Source of the DNA: Coriaria nepalensis
Lineage: Eukaryota; Streptophyta; Magnoliopsida; Cucurbitales; Coriariaceae
Direction: 5' to 3'
Length of the DNA: 64,000 nt
Assembly (NCBI GenBank): GCA_027186245.1
Contig: CP114485.1
Coordinates: 124,001 to 188,000, forward strand
Part shown: piece after piece, positions 23,981-35,171 of the stretch
How positions within the stretch are numbered: the first letter of the stretch is position 1
How the letters are laid out: every line of letters begins with the position of its first letter
Translations under genes and position numbers: made by a program
Notes under the pieces: generated by a model
Seen by the model: the letters and a program-made list of their open reading frames with translations, nothing else
What the model was told of the DNA's origin: nothing
The model's database searches: none

Positions 23981-25734
23981 TCAGATAGTATAAGCACTAA
24001 TGGTATAGACATCTTGTCAGTTGGTATGTCATCTAACCTATCTCTACCAAATAAAGTATCGGGTAAGGTCCTGGTGAGTATTACTTTTATGAAGAAGTTA
24101 CCCTCGTACCCTTGATTCGCAATATTTAACTTGGTGTAGTGATTAATAGCATTTTCTTCCTATATTCTCTCACCTTCGTCGTCATTACCCGCAATCTCAA
24201 TCTCTTCATCATTATTACCCAGAATCTAAGTCTCATCATCAGCATCAACCTCCTCATCCTCATCCTCCCTATAATATCTTTCATTACCATAATCATACTT
24301 AAACAAATCATCATGATTATTAACAGGAATATGTTTGTCACTCCTAGAAAGATCGTGAACATTAGGAACGTTAGGTAATCGAGGAATTCTTCACCACATG
24401 ATTCTCTTCCTATCTCCGGAAGAAACTTAATGTACAGTGGAGATTTTTCCTCTGTAGATAGGAAGTACTGGAAAAATCACTTCACATTTTGTTTATTTTT
24501 TTAAACAACATGAAAAAAATTTATTCTTCGACTTGTATGATAGTTGGAAACAAAAATGATTACAATCAACGTCGATAGAATCGTATACGACATCTGACAA
24601 CTAACTATAAGTGATATTAGATTCCACCGACACTCCAGTAGATTCTTCACTTCTATTCGAAAACCAATACCATGACTTCTTTTTCTCATTTGGGTTCATT
24701 TTTTTTTTCCATTCATTATCGAAACATATCATTATGAATAAGGATTGTATGATAAAAATAAGTAGGCATCAATAATATTTAATAAAAAGAAGAAAAAAAT
24801 AGATATAAAATAAGTTACTCGACTAACTCGATGCCTCGATGACCCACCATGCCATCAATCCATTAGGAAAAAGGCATCAAGTACTAAATAAACAATCTAG
24901 TCTTACAAATTCTTTTATGCGTGTCATAGAACAAGAATCATAGTATGAATATAATATAGAGAAGAATATGTATTTTCACTTCAATTTTAATAATTAATCA
25001 ACCATTCAAAGAGAAATTAACATAAAAATCTTAAACTTACCGATTCAAATCACGTTTGAGCAAGCTTTAGCCCTATAAGATTTAGAAACTTGCCGATAAA
25101 ACAAATAAGAGGAATTGAAGTATAATCGATTCTAGTAATATCGTAAAAGTGAAAAGTAAAAAAATATGAGTTCAGAACGATCTATTTAAGAGGAATCGAA
25201 GCTAGTTTAATCTTTTATTTTTACCGGCAGAATGAAGTAAGAGGTTATAGGTAAGGGTAATTTCATATTTTCAATTTTAAAAATTAATTATTAAAGAAAA
25301 ATAAAATATAAAAACTAATTTATAAAGAAAAAATAATCGTAAGCTCATTATTAGTCAATAGATCTTTACTTATTTTATACGTCAATTAATATATATATAT
25401 ATATATATATTAATTAATTAACTCTCTCGAGTCTCGATATTTTGTCTACAAGTATAACTAAACCTTCTATGAATTTAACATTACGACGCTATACTTAAGG
25501 TCCAAATCCAATTGTTTTCAATTTCAGTTGGGCTATATACTCAAAATTTAACCCAATAGGCCCGAATTCAGATACCCAATACTCAAATGTATTTCTAAAT
25601 CTCACACTCTACTGCTCCATTGGCCCGGGGTTTTCAGCCCAAACTCTACTTTGTAGGCCCAATATAATTTCCCGATCCTGCTCCGGCATTCAACTGCCAA
25701 CGATACATAGAACAGGAACAAGGAGAAGAAGAAG
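23981..25734. other. Intergenic, possibly transposon flank; ERCC1 promoter at the end
   Basis: AT-rich sequence with small open frames that match nothing I know. The left part may belong to the decayed Mutator-like element. It has a TA repeat near 25389-25410. The last few hundred bases, including several GGCCCA/TGGGCC-type elements (near 25557, 25620, 25655) common in housekeeping plant promoters, are the likely ERCC1 promoter. Confidence 0.45.
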
Positions 25735-27854
25735 ATGGAGGAGGAAGAAGAAGAGGGGCAGACGATAGAGCTAAATTCGCAGAGAAAGCAGAAGACAGTA
25801 ATAACAATTCCTTCCTATCAACAAGTCCTCCGGACCTCTCAATCAAAATCGAACCCTCCTTCTCTATTCACTCCCTCACAGTCCTTTTCCCAAGCTTTCT
25901 CCTTCCTTAAACACTCTGAATTCTATTCGCCTCCACCTCCTCCTTCCAATGCTTCCTCCTCCTCCTCCTCCTCCTCATTCTCCTCTCTACAAGCGTCTGT
26001 TATCACTGCTCCTATGTAATTCCTCTTTTGTTTCAATTTCGATCTAGTTTACCTTTAAAAAGCTTCATTTTTTATTTTTCTTTTAAATTTTTATCTGGAT
26101 GTTGTTGATTTCAGACAAAGTGATCAAGCAGCAGAAGCTTCATCTTCTTCTTCAGCAGCACCTGCCACTCCATTACTGTCAGCATCGAGTTCTAACCACA
26201 GCCGCAATGCCATTCTTGTGAGCAATAGGCAGGTGAGTTTTGTAATTTAATTGAAAAAAAAAAAAACTCAGAGCACTATTGCATTAATATCACTAGAATT
26301 AGCCCTTACTTTTTCCCTATTGCAGAAGGGTAACCCACTTCTCAAACATATCAGGAATGTGAGGTGGACTTTTGCAGATGTGCTTCCTGACTATGTACTA
26401 GGGCAAAGCTCATGCGCGCTCTATTTAAGGTATAAACTGTATGCCATCTATTGGCTAGAGAGTTTTACATGGCTTCCAATTGAGAACGACTTAGCTTTGG
26501 TTAAAATCATTTTTGAACTCTTGACATTTTTCTATGTCGGACTATATCTCATCAACTTCCAGTCATATTCATTCTTGTAGACAGTATTGTGACCCACCTT
26601 TAATGAATCGAACTATTAATGCAGTATTCGGTATCATCTGCTGCATCCAGAATATTTATATTATCGTATAAGGGAATTGCAAAAGACCTTCAAGCTTCGG
26701 GTTGTTCTATGCCATGTTGATGTGGCAAGTGGTCCTACCTATAGATTACCATCTTTTTGTTATGTTTAGTTTCTTTGATTTAAGTGTTAAAAACACTTTA
26801 TCTAAGAATAACAGGAAATGTAGCAGATTTAGGTATGCATATAAAATGGATACGATTGTTTTCAGGAGGATGTAGTTAAGCCTTTACTTGAAGTTACTAA
26901 AACCGCTTTGCTTCATGATTGCACCTTACTATGTGGGTGGAGGTATGCTTCACGTTCACTTTTAAATTTTGGCATTGCATGATTGTCTTGTTTGCTTGAC
27001 AATTTATCATTTTCTGAATTCAAACTGTCATATTAGCTTGGAGGAGTGTGGTCGCTACTTGGAAACAATAAAAGTATATGAAAATAAGCCTGCAGATATC
27101 ATTCAAGGCCAAATGGATACAGACTACATATCCAGGGTACAAATATCTTTAAGACCTTGTATCTACTAGTCAAAAGTTTATTCGACTTCACCATGTACAA
27201 AAGATTGATCATCTTTCATTTTTAAATTGTAGATGAGCCATGCTCTAACAACAGTGCGACATGTTAACAAGACCGATGTAGTCACTCTTGGCACCACATT
27301 CGGCGTATGCCTCCCCACTTAGACTTGCAATTTGTTTGTTTATAGTGTTTTGGTCTTAAGCTAATTGGTTGTGCTTTGACAGTCTCTTTCTCATATCATG
27401 GATGCATCTATGGAAGATCTAGCTCGCTGCCCTGGTATGGGAGAGCGCAAGGTATTCTCTATTTCTTACTTTTCGTTTTTCGGTTTTTTATTTTTATTTT
27501 TGAGGAGCCAATGACATTTATATTAAGAATAAAACTTGTCTTGTTCTTTAGGTAAAACGGCTATATGACACTTTCCATGAGCCATTTAAACGTGTGGTCC
27601 CTAGCCTTCCACCTTTTTCCGAAGTTCCTGTCCAGGACAACTCTGAACTTCATACCGTGAGAGAAGAAGGAGAAGGAGACGATGCTGATGATGCGTTACG
27701 GGAAAGGAAAAAAGGACCTGACTTGACGGTCAAATCAGCTCTATCTGCAGCCTTTTCCAAGTACGGTGACAAAGTAAATAAAAGGAAGAAAAGCTCCAGA
27801 GAAACCAAGAAAAAGGAAACAAGTGTATCCATGGCTTTAGAAGCCCACAAGTAG
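25735..27854 (+). CDS. ERCC1: DNA excision repair protein ERCC1 (RAD10 homologue)
   Basis: Nine exons (25735-26015, 26115-26232, 26326-26429, 26625-26724, 26866-26942, 27037-27136, 27233-27304, 27383-27451, 27552-27854) give 407 residues, all in phase. ERCC1 partners XPF in the structure-specific endonuclease of nucleotide excision repair and recombination. The central domain starts NPLLKHIRNVRWTFADVLPD and includes LRVVLCHVDVEDVVKPLLE and TLLCGWSLEECGRYLETIK; the C-terminal tandem helix-hairpin-helix that binds XPF has MDASMEDLARCPGMGERKVK. Like other ERCC1 proteins the nuclease motif of XPF is absent. The N-terminus is Ser/Pro-rich and low complexity; the plant C-terminal tail is Lys-rich and may hold a nuclear signal. 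Intron 4 begins GC (GTG|GCAAGT at 26725), required to keep the frame. The position matches At3g05210 (UVR7). Confidence 0.96.
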
Positions 27855-28455
27855 GCATTCTTAATGCATTGTCCTAAATGGGAGTAAGGCCCAATTTATG
27901 GTAAAAAAAATCATTTGCAATCGTCCGGGTCTCTTTCGTACACACCCATCTCAGGCGAAGTGGGTAAGGTTTCAATCTTTCGTTATTTTAAGACACTGTG
28001 TGGTCTGTTTATGTGTTTGTTTTCTTGCAGCACTTTGTCTAATGTTCTGTTCTGGTCTTATTCCAAGGACCCCAATTATTACCTGTAAAGATTCCCTAAC
28101 ATTATTACTTGTAGAGATTCCTTAGATTAGGAATATACCGATGAGATAATGAATGATAATACGTATCACTGCCATCTGAACTGTATGTTGCCTTTTTTAT
28201 ATTTTATTTTATAATATCTCATTTAAATGGTAGCGTTGCTCTTATTTTGTTTTGGTTATGTGGGAAATATTTGGTTGCTGGAAGTGAGAAAAAAGAAACT
28301 TTATTCATCAATCTTTTGATAACATACTAACCAACTGAGATGCAGAAATTTTGTCCGTCAAAAACTGAATCACTGAATATAAACAAAGGCTGCTATTCAG
28401 GTATACTTGATGAGTGTACATTTCTGCCTTGCAATAATTTTTCCTTTTTCTTCCT
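27855..28455. terminator. Convergent 3' flank between ERCC1 and the kinase-like gene
   Basis: About 600 bases between two converging genes; it should hold both 3' UTRs. AATAAT/AATGAAT-type polyadenylation-like signals occur (for example near 28150). No gene is seen. Confidence 0.4.
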
Positions 28456-30548
28456 TTACCCATGGTGTCTTGAAGATGTTTGATTTAAGAACCGAGAAGA
28501 TGCAGAGGAACCCATGGAAACTAGAGGTATTAGTGACTGCACAACATCAGTCATTAGAGGCCTGTAGTCTGCTTCTGACTGCACACACATGGCTGCAATT
28601 GCTGCTACCTGGGCAATGAACAAACTTTATCAATAGTGATTAATATATTTGTATATAAACATGTTCATAGGAGTTTAAGAACTTAATTACATGAATCAGA
28701 TCCTTCGTTAAGTACTGCCCTTTTATTGCCGGATCAACCATTTCCATCAGTTTTTCTCTACTAGTTAACCTTGGAAGAGCCTGTGGTTAAAAGACAAAAC
28801 TTAAAAGAAAAGGAAAAAAAAGAAAAAAAAAAAAAAAAAGGGGGAAATTGTTGACTGTAAGTAACTAACCCATGAGACAAGAACATGTTCACCTTGCGGT
28901 CTCTTGATATCAACGGGTACACGTCCTGTCAAAAGCTCAAGAAGGACCACTCCATAGCTGTATACATCTGATTTTGATGTTAGCTTCCCTGTCGAACCAT
29001 ACCTACAAATGCCATCCTTAGTTTAAATTAGTAATTATGATTAATCTGCCCTTAAACCGTAAAAAAAATGAAATTAACGTGAAGGATGATCTGAAGTTGG
29101 AAAATAAAAAATCATCACGATGGGCTCCATTTATTTCTACAGAGGGGAAGGAAAAGTGACACCTTGCCTTAGCCCACCTGCATTTCATGCTTTAAGAGAT
29201 AACGAAAGAGAGAGATGCATGGCAGATTGGCATGGCATGCTAATTGCTAGGACACAAGATAGACAGTGTACACTCACTCTGGTGCTAGATATCCAGTGGT
29301 CCCCAGCACACGGGTCGAAACCTGACCGTTGATCTTGTCCGAACCCATCTTTGCCCACCCAAAACCCGAAACCGTAGCCCGGAAGTTGTGATCCAGCAGT
29401 ACGTTGGTGCACTTGAAATTACGGTGGATAACGGAAGGGACTGCATACTCGTGGAGGAATTCAAGGGCCCTAGCACAATCAAGGGCTATCCTCAAGCGGG
29501 TGCCCCAACCCAACGCCGGTGATTTAACATTTTCATGCAGATGGTGTTGGAGTGTGCCTTGCGGCATGAACTCAAAAATCAGAAGCCTATGGTTTTGGTC
29601 TGCACAGTAGCCAAGCAACTCCACCAAATAAGGAGATTGTAACCGACTTAGCAAGTCCACCTAGTCAAAACTCCAAAAAAGTATAAACAAAGTTCATTAC
29701 AAAAACTATATAATAATGATTAGAAATTAATTAAGGTGCATGTGAGGATGATGGATTAGTCAAAGCACATTTAATCCATAAAAGACGGACCTCGACCCGA
29801 AAAGCACGCTCCCTTTGCTTGCCCTGGCTTGGATGCAACATCTTAATGGCAGCCATGGTCCCATCACTAAGCACCCCTTTGTAGACCTTTCCAAACCCTC
29901 CATTTCCTATCAAATTTGCTTCACAAAATGTTTGTGTAGCGATCTCAAGCTGCTTGTATGTGAACACTTGAACTCCTTTATATCTAATTTGAGCTGCTCC
30001 TCTGCCTCCATACAAACACCCACCCTTCACTTCTACAGCTCTCCATTTTTGTTTTAAATTTGGACATTACCCAGATCAGAATTTCACTTGATATTGAAAA
30101 AAGTTTACACCTTTACTCATAAAAATAGGAAAATAAAGATGACCCGTGAATTTAATTAAATGACATTATTACCTGGGCTAGAATTGAAGTTTATAGTACT
30201 GGAGTGAGGACTGAAGGTGGCATTGATGATGTTGTGGATATGATTATTGCTGTCTTTGGAATTGGTCGCAGCATTCTTACTTCTGGCAGATTTGAGCCGT
30301 TGAAGAATCAATACGAATAGGAGTACGCAGATGAGCAAGAAAATAGAGATAGAGATGATTGTGATTGTAAGAATGGAAGTGGAATGGAGAGCTTCATGAA
30401 CATGGTGGTGGGGTTGGATTTGATCATAATGTGACTGGTTTTGATGGTCGTGTCTGTGCTTCCAATCAGCTGCTAGATCAGGCGGCGGCGCTGCTTCTGC
30501 TACTGCTACTTCTTCCATGAGCACAACTAATATTTGGGTAAAATGCAA
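28456..30548 (-). CDS. Single-pass membrane kinase-like protein, predicted pseudokinase
   Basis: Six exons (30548-30173, 30038-29791, 29660-29278, 29002-28870, 28780-28691, 28608-28456) give 460 residues, all in phase. The order is: a likely signal peptide, a short ectodomain with nine His within 28 residues (from DWKHRHDHQ to [10 protein letters not shown]), one membrane helix (about 60-82), then a Ser/Thr kinase fold. Kept are [11 protein letters not shown], the AAIK lysine, an alpha-C Glu (FRVEVDLL), APE-type YLAPEYGS and [15 protein letters not shown]. Lost are both catalytic aspartates: HRD is HRN ([14 protein letters not shown]) and DFG is GFG (TVSGFGWAK). Relatives such as At3g58690 keep HRD and DFG, so this copy likely cannot phosphorylate normally. 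The frame is intact, so it is a protein under constraint rather than a relic. The start at 30548 is chosen because it supplies the signal peptide; 30518 is an alternative. Confidence 0.88.
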
Positions 30549-31805
30549 AAGAGGGTGAATATAAGAAAAATGGTTTAAACAGAAACGAGTGATGGTTTTA
30601 AGTTTCTCTATAGCGAGGTTAAATTTCCTTTACTAGCTATAAGCCTACAACCACGAGGTCATCTCTCTCTCTCTCTCTCTCTTTTCTCTCTCTCTCTCTC
30701 TATGTAAAGGGACATGAAGTTTCTTCACATGATTCCAACTTCTTCACGGTCTCGAGAGTAAGAAACCAAGCGGAGTTGTGTACTATATTCGTCCACACTC
30801 GGTATTTTTCTAATAAGAAATTGTCTGTGTCTTTCCAGAGGCCAAAAAAAAAAAGAAGAAAAAAAAGAAGTTTGAGGTATTGAAACAGATTTGTTTGCAT
30901 GCTCATCATCTACAATTATCTGCTACATACACTATACCACATAACTGCAAGTCTCTGTACAATATGTTCCTGTCTTATTTCTTCCCCCCTCCCCCTCCTC
31001 AAGGGGGGATATTGCTACCTATGTGCTTAGCTGTGCCGCCCAGCTAATCCCATTTACCCAATATTTTCCCTCCTTTCTTTTTTTTTTTTTGGGAGGGAGG
31101 AGAGGGTTAAAAGTCAAAGTGTCATGGAATTCAGGGAAAAGTAGAGGGATTTGAGCAGTGGGCAATTGATTATTGGCTTGTTAACAGGTTTCTTAGGCTA
31201 ATCATTAAAAGCACAAAAACTCACATGATCTTCCTCTAGGTTTGAGAGTCAAAGGGGCCAATTTTGTCTTGCAGCAGCCCTCCACCCCACACAGTGTTCC
31301 AAACGCTTTTTATGAATTTGCATCACGAAAATTTTAATCTAATTGCATGAAAAAGATGCTGTAAAAACATTTATACTCCCTCTACTACTCTTACTAGTAC
31401 TGTTATGTGTCTTGTAGGGCTAAACGCCAAATATGTTTCACTGTATTTCTTTACCCTTTTTGACTCTTAACAAGTTAGAGAAGTCATCTGCCTCAACTTC
31501 AGCATATTAATTAACTAGTACATGGGTACATATATAATATTAATTTCAAACAGGTCAAAGTCAAACATTACTTAACTATTATAGTGTGTACTTTTTAGGG
31601 TGGCGAAAAAAAACCAAAAAAAGGTAAACTTGAGAGTATGCTTGGAAGTCAAATTTTGATTCAAACTTTACTTCAGATGCTATATATTAAGTTTACGATT
31701 CCTAATCCTTCATAAATGGCTTGCAATGCCGATGTAAGAGCATAAGATGCTAAAAGTGAAAGTTTGTTAAGGGTTCAATTCAAGTATATAAGAGAATGAT
31801 GTTTC
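30549..31805. promoter_or_regulatory. Upstream region of the kinase-like gene
   Basis: About 1.25 kb with CT repeats (30662-30701), an A-rich block (30845-30868) and C/G homopolymer runs near 30985-31010. The CT repeats lie about 115-155 bases before the start, as in many plant leaders. No gene is seen. Confidence 0.45.
30662..30701. repeat. Interrupted (CT)n microsatellite
   Basis: Two CT runs of about nine and seven units separated by TTTT. It reads GA on the transcribed strand's sense, in the likely 5' leader. Confidence 0.9.
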
Positions 31806-32361
31806 TCAGTTTTGTCCATCTTCTGGAAGACCCAGAAACCTGTTAATGAGCCTTGCAACAGGGGTAGCACCACCGGAAGGATATGGAAGAAGGGACTCTG
31901 TATTCATATCTGCTAATGTTTGATCAAGCGTTTGAGGCCGACCACAATACAAATGCTTCCTACTGGCCAATTCTTCTGCCAGCTCGATTTGATGATTTGT
32001 CCATCAAATCTTCATTCAGCACCAGTATTAACGGTTTGCCGAGTCGCAATGTTTCAAATATGCTCCTTGACCCTACAAATATATTTAGTTTATAACAAAT
32101 TATGTAATTATGCTCTCTCCGTCATCCTATCCCTGATTATTCTTTCTACAAACATGATTTGAATGTTTGTCTAAATCAAATCCATCCTTAGGATCAGGAT
32201 TATTGGGATATTTGAATGAGAAGATGGGTATAGCCTCTAGCAGATACCTTATGTTTAACCTGTTCACTATCTGCTGCTGTAACTAGAGTGTCGAAACTAG
32301 TTGTTCCCACAGTCACGAAAACTGCCCGTTTCTGATTTCCATGATCTAAAGTGTGTCCCAT
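31806..32361 (-). pseudogene. Broken ALG13-like UDP-GlcNAc transferase subunit copy
   Basis: ALG13 is the catalytic subunit that, with ALG14, adds the second GlcNAc to the dolichol-linked N-glycan precursor at the ER. The first exon (32361 down to about 32200) reads QKRAVFVTVGTTSFDTLV and RGYTHLLIQIS, clear ALG13. A later exon (32072-31806) reads SIFETLRLGKPLILVLNEDLMD, then after a frame change IELAEELASRKHLYCGRPQTL and TPVARLINRFLGLPEDGQN. The middle exon that carries the conserved glycine-rich, SHAG-type region is absent from the short gap between them. One extra A (about 31996-31998, within DLMDNHQ) breaks the frame, and GSGSIFET is GSRSIFET. I call it a pseudogene; no functional ALG13 copy lies in this window. 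Confidence 0.75.
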
Positions 32362-33280
32362 TTGAAATGGGTGAGCTTTCCACCACCGGTACCCTTTTAA
32401 CAATCAAGTCACTGCTGGATACATAATGGCAATCACAAGAAGATAATATTTTTATACCATGAGCTACTTGACCACAACAGATCACATGCATTCTTCCTCA
32501 TGAACACAAAATGATGAACCCAAAGTTTGTGAAACTACTTCCATCAAACGCAGATTATTACGAACACGGACCACCTCACTATAGAAAAACAGAAAACAAA
32601 AAACAAAAAAGCATGCCTTGCCCCTTCCCAGCAGTTCTTTGTAAGGCATATAATATGATCACAAACAATTATTAAACCTTATATGATTGGTAATGCTAAG
32701 AACAAGTTGATGGTGTTAAAGCGAGCTGAAGCAGGTGAATTGGCAAACTTTACACGGCAGTAAATCGAGGTCGTTGGAATGGAAATTTAGTGCAAATTTC
32801 ACAGATAGTTAGATTTGGCACAGAATATACAGCTAAAATTCACCTAAACAAACACGGATTTCTTCTATGTAGCAGATTATATTTTGCAGAGTGTGCGAAG
32901 TGGATCGAAGAAAAGAAAAAGAAGAACAGAAATTTGGAAGGGAGTGAGGTTGAGAGATAAGAAGGATACCTGATGAGTAAGGGGGCCAGGCAGGAGACTC
33001 CTCGCTCTCTTCCCTTCCCTTCCTGTTGAGAAGAACAAGGTCCCTCTCAAATAGTCGCTGTACCAAATGGGAACAAGTTAACAGAGCAGACGTCTTAAAC
33101 TACGACATGTCGTATGATAAAAAGAAAGAAACGACGCGTTGTGTTAGATGAACGATATGTAGTCTTTGTGCGTTAGTGAAGCCCATTGAGCGGTCGGACG
33201 ATTGTGGGATTGGTTTGTTTGTCTCCCTTATTTATTCAATTTTAAATTTATATTTTAAATTCAAGCATAACCATTTACTA
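32362..33280. other. Intergenic, possible 5' part of the ALG13-like copy
   Basis: About 900 bases. A minus-strand stretch at 32833-33066 may once have been a 5' UTR exon, but nothing supports it firmly. Confidence 0.3.
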
Positions 33281-33282
33281 TA

Positions 33283-33333
<51 letters not shown>

Positions 33334-33510
33334 TAAATAATAAATAATAAATAATAAATAATAAATAATAAATAATAAATAATAAATAATAAATAATAAA
33401 TAATAAATAATAAATAATAAATAATAAATAATAAATAATAAATAATAAATAATAAATAATAAATAATAAATAATAAATAATAAATAATAAATAATAAATA
33501 ATAAATAATA

Positions 33511-33580
<70 letters not shown>

Positions 33581-33581
33581 T
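33281..33581. repeat. AAATAAT heptamer array flanked by (AAT)n
   Basis: A (TAA)n run (33281-33327) passes into about 26 near-perfect copies of the 7-base unit AAATAAT (about 33328-33512), then back into (AAT)n up to 33581 with one TTAATA interruption. It is pure A/T for 300 bases. Because 7 is not a multiple of 3, it opens long repetitive frames on both strands that are artefacts. Confidence 0.97.
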
Positions 33582-33813
33582 TTTTGATTGAAAGAAAAGT
33601 GAGAAGACAACTGTGACAAGATATACATTTTTGTGGCAAAAGATGTGTAAGATATCTGTGGTCGATTGCAGGCTTTAAATATAAAAGTATCCTAAAAATA
33701 AAGTGCAAGAAAGTTACCGGGTGCTTGTACAAAAGGAAAGAGTCGATAATTGGAGTAAGGAGTGTGAATAAGCAGACAAAAAAAAGCAAAGACAGAAGTG
33801 AGATATCATCAAT

Positions 33814-33859
33814 CCAGGAACCAGGAACCAGGAACCAGGAACCAGGAACCAGGACCAGG
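33814..33859. repeat. Heptamer tandem repeat, unit AGGAACC
   Basis: About six head-to-tail copies of AGGAACC, the last shortened. Confidence 0.95.
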
Positions 33860-33920
33860 TGTGTCTAAAAGTCTTTATCTCCACTCCGCTGCTGTAAAAT
33901 GCATTTTTTTCATTTCAACT

Positions 33921-33987
33921 CTTTTACTTTTACTTTTACTTTTACTCTCACTGTCACTGCTGTTTAAAGTTGAAACCATGGCCCATG

Positions 33988-34021
<34 letters not shown>
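33921..34021. repeat. CTTTTA repeat followed by (CT)n
   Basis: Four copies of CTTTTA at 33921-33946, then a CT run of about 15 units at 33990-34021 after a 40-base gap. Confidence 0.9.
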
Positions 34022-34024
<3 letters not shown>

Positions 34025-35171
34025 TCTCATCTCTTGATTGAGGAAGAGGACAACAGACAAACAAGTCAGTAATGGCTGTCACCAACCAGGCAACCAGCGC
34101 CAAGTAGTATTTTGAGGGCCCATTCTATTTGACAAATCAATTAAATTCAACTCAAAATTTCCCAAAATTTTCTTAGTTTAAGCTTTAAAAAAAGAACTAA
34201 TACTTCTTCTAACATATTGCTCAGATTCATGTTTTAAACAACAATTTGATTGGTCAACAAAGTAAAGTAGCAAAGGGTAATGCCAGCAGCTAACAAAAGC
34301 TTTTTTTTCTTTTTAGCTTCTCCAATCCCTATAAAGTATTTCTATAAGGTTGTAGAGTTTTCAATTCTAGGCCGCCTACTCTTTTTTTTTTTTTCTTTCA
34401 AGTTTATTGTCAGTATCCAAGACACCATTTGCACTTTGCAAAGCAAAACCATCTTTTGAAAACGATAATGCGCTTATGCTTTTTAGGAAGACAAACGTTT
34501 ATTTTGGCTCCAAAAAATGGTTAAGTCTTCTTCTTTTTACTGTTTGACTGCATGCATGCAGGCAGATGCAGATCATCAGGTCAGTATGAGTCCAAGGCAG
34601 TCGCCTTAGATTTGGGACGCTTTTTTGTTTGTTGTGTTCCTTAATAATGCTGTTTTTCTCCTGCTTATTAACAAAACCGAGTGATGTTCCCCAACACACA
34701 TATATATATATATATATTTTTTTTTAATGTATTTATATATCTTAGCAAAAAATTAATTATACTCATCTCATCACATCATTACTCATAGCAGCTAATGCCT
34801 TTTTTTTTTTTGGCTGTGACAGTCTGTGAATCTTTCACACAAAACCATGTGCAGACAGAAAAGCGGTGCTTCCCGGTAGCGTAGCAACCGCCCTCCCTCT
34901 TCCCCCTCGTGATCATATTTATAGACATATTTATTTGCACTGTACAATGCCTCTCTCTCTCTTACCAACCGCCTTTCAGACACTGTGTCTATCCATCTTG
35001 ACATAACCTTAAAAGTCACCCTCCTGTTCCTTTCAAGTGCTCTCTCTCTCATTCTAATTAGCTCACAAGCCGCTGCACTCTCTTTCCTTTCAAGCTTCAA
35101 CTCTCAAAGGCTCATAGTCAAGGAACAGTGGAGACCCGCCTCCTGATTTATTTTCTGTTTCTAAGGAAAGA

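Larger units (their letters stand above)
33582..35171. other. Intergenic, HIPP promoter, several microsatellites
   Basis: This 1.6 kb holds a GGAACCA array (33814-33859), a CTTTTA array (33921-33946), a CT run (33990-34021), a TA run (34702-34718) and CT-rich leader sequence near 34950-35055. The end is the likely HIPP 5' UTR. No gene is seen. Confidence 0.5.

Noticed and set aside
24126..24378. Paired frames rich in Met, Leu, Ile and Arg on both strands
   Set aside because: They come from a CAT/ATC-rich stretch and match no protein family I know.
33281..33581. CRISPR-like regular repeat
   Set aside because: Head-to-tail 7-base units without spacers in a plant genome; it is a microsatellite.
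33232..33789. Long minus-strand open frames rich in Leu, Ile and Tyr
   Set aside because: They are read-through of the AAATAAT and AAT arrays, with no start context or conserved sequence; the repeat itself contains no stop in those frames.
34792..35100. 102-residue minus-strand frame upstream of HIPP
   Set aside because: It lies across the CT-rich HIPP leader and looks like a charged low-complexity artefact.
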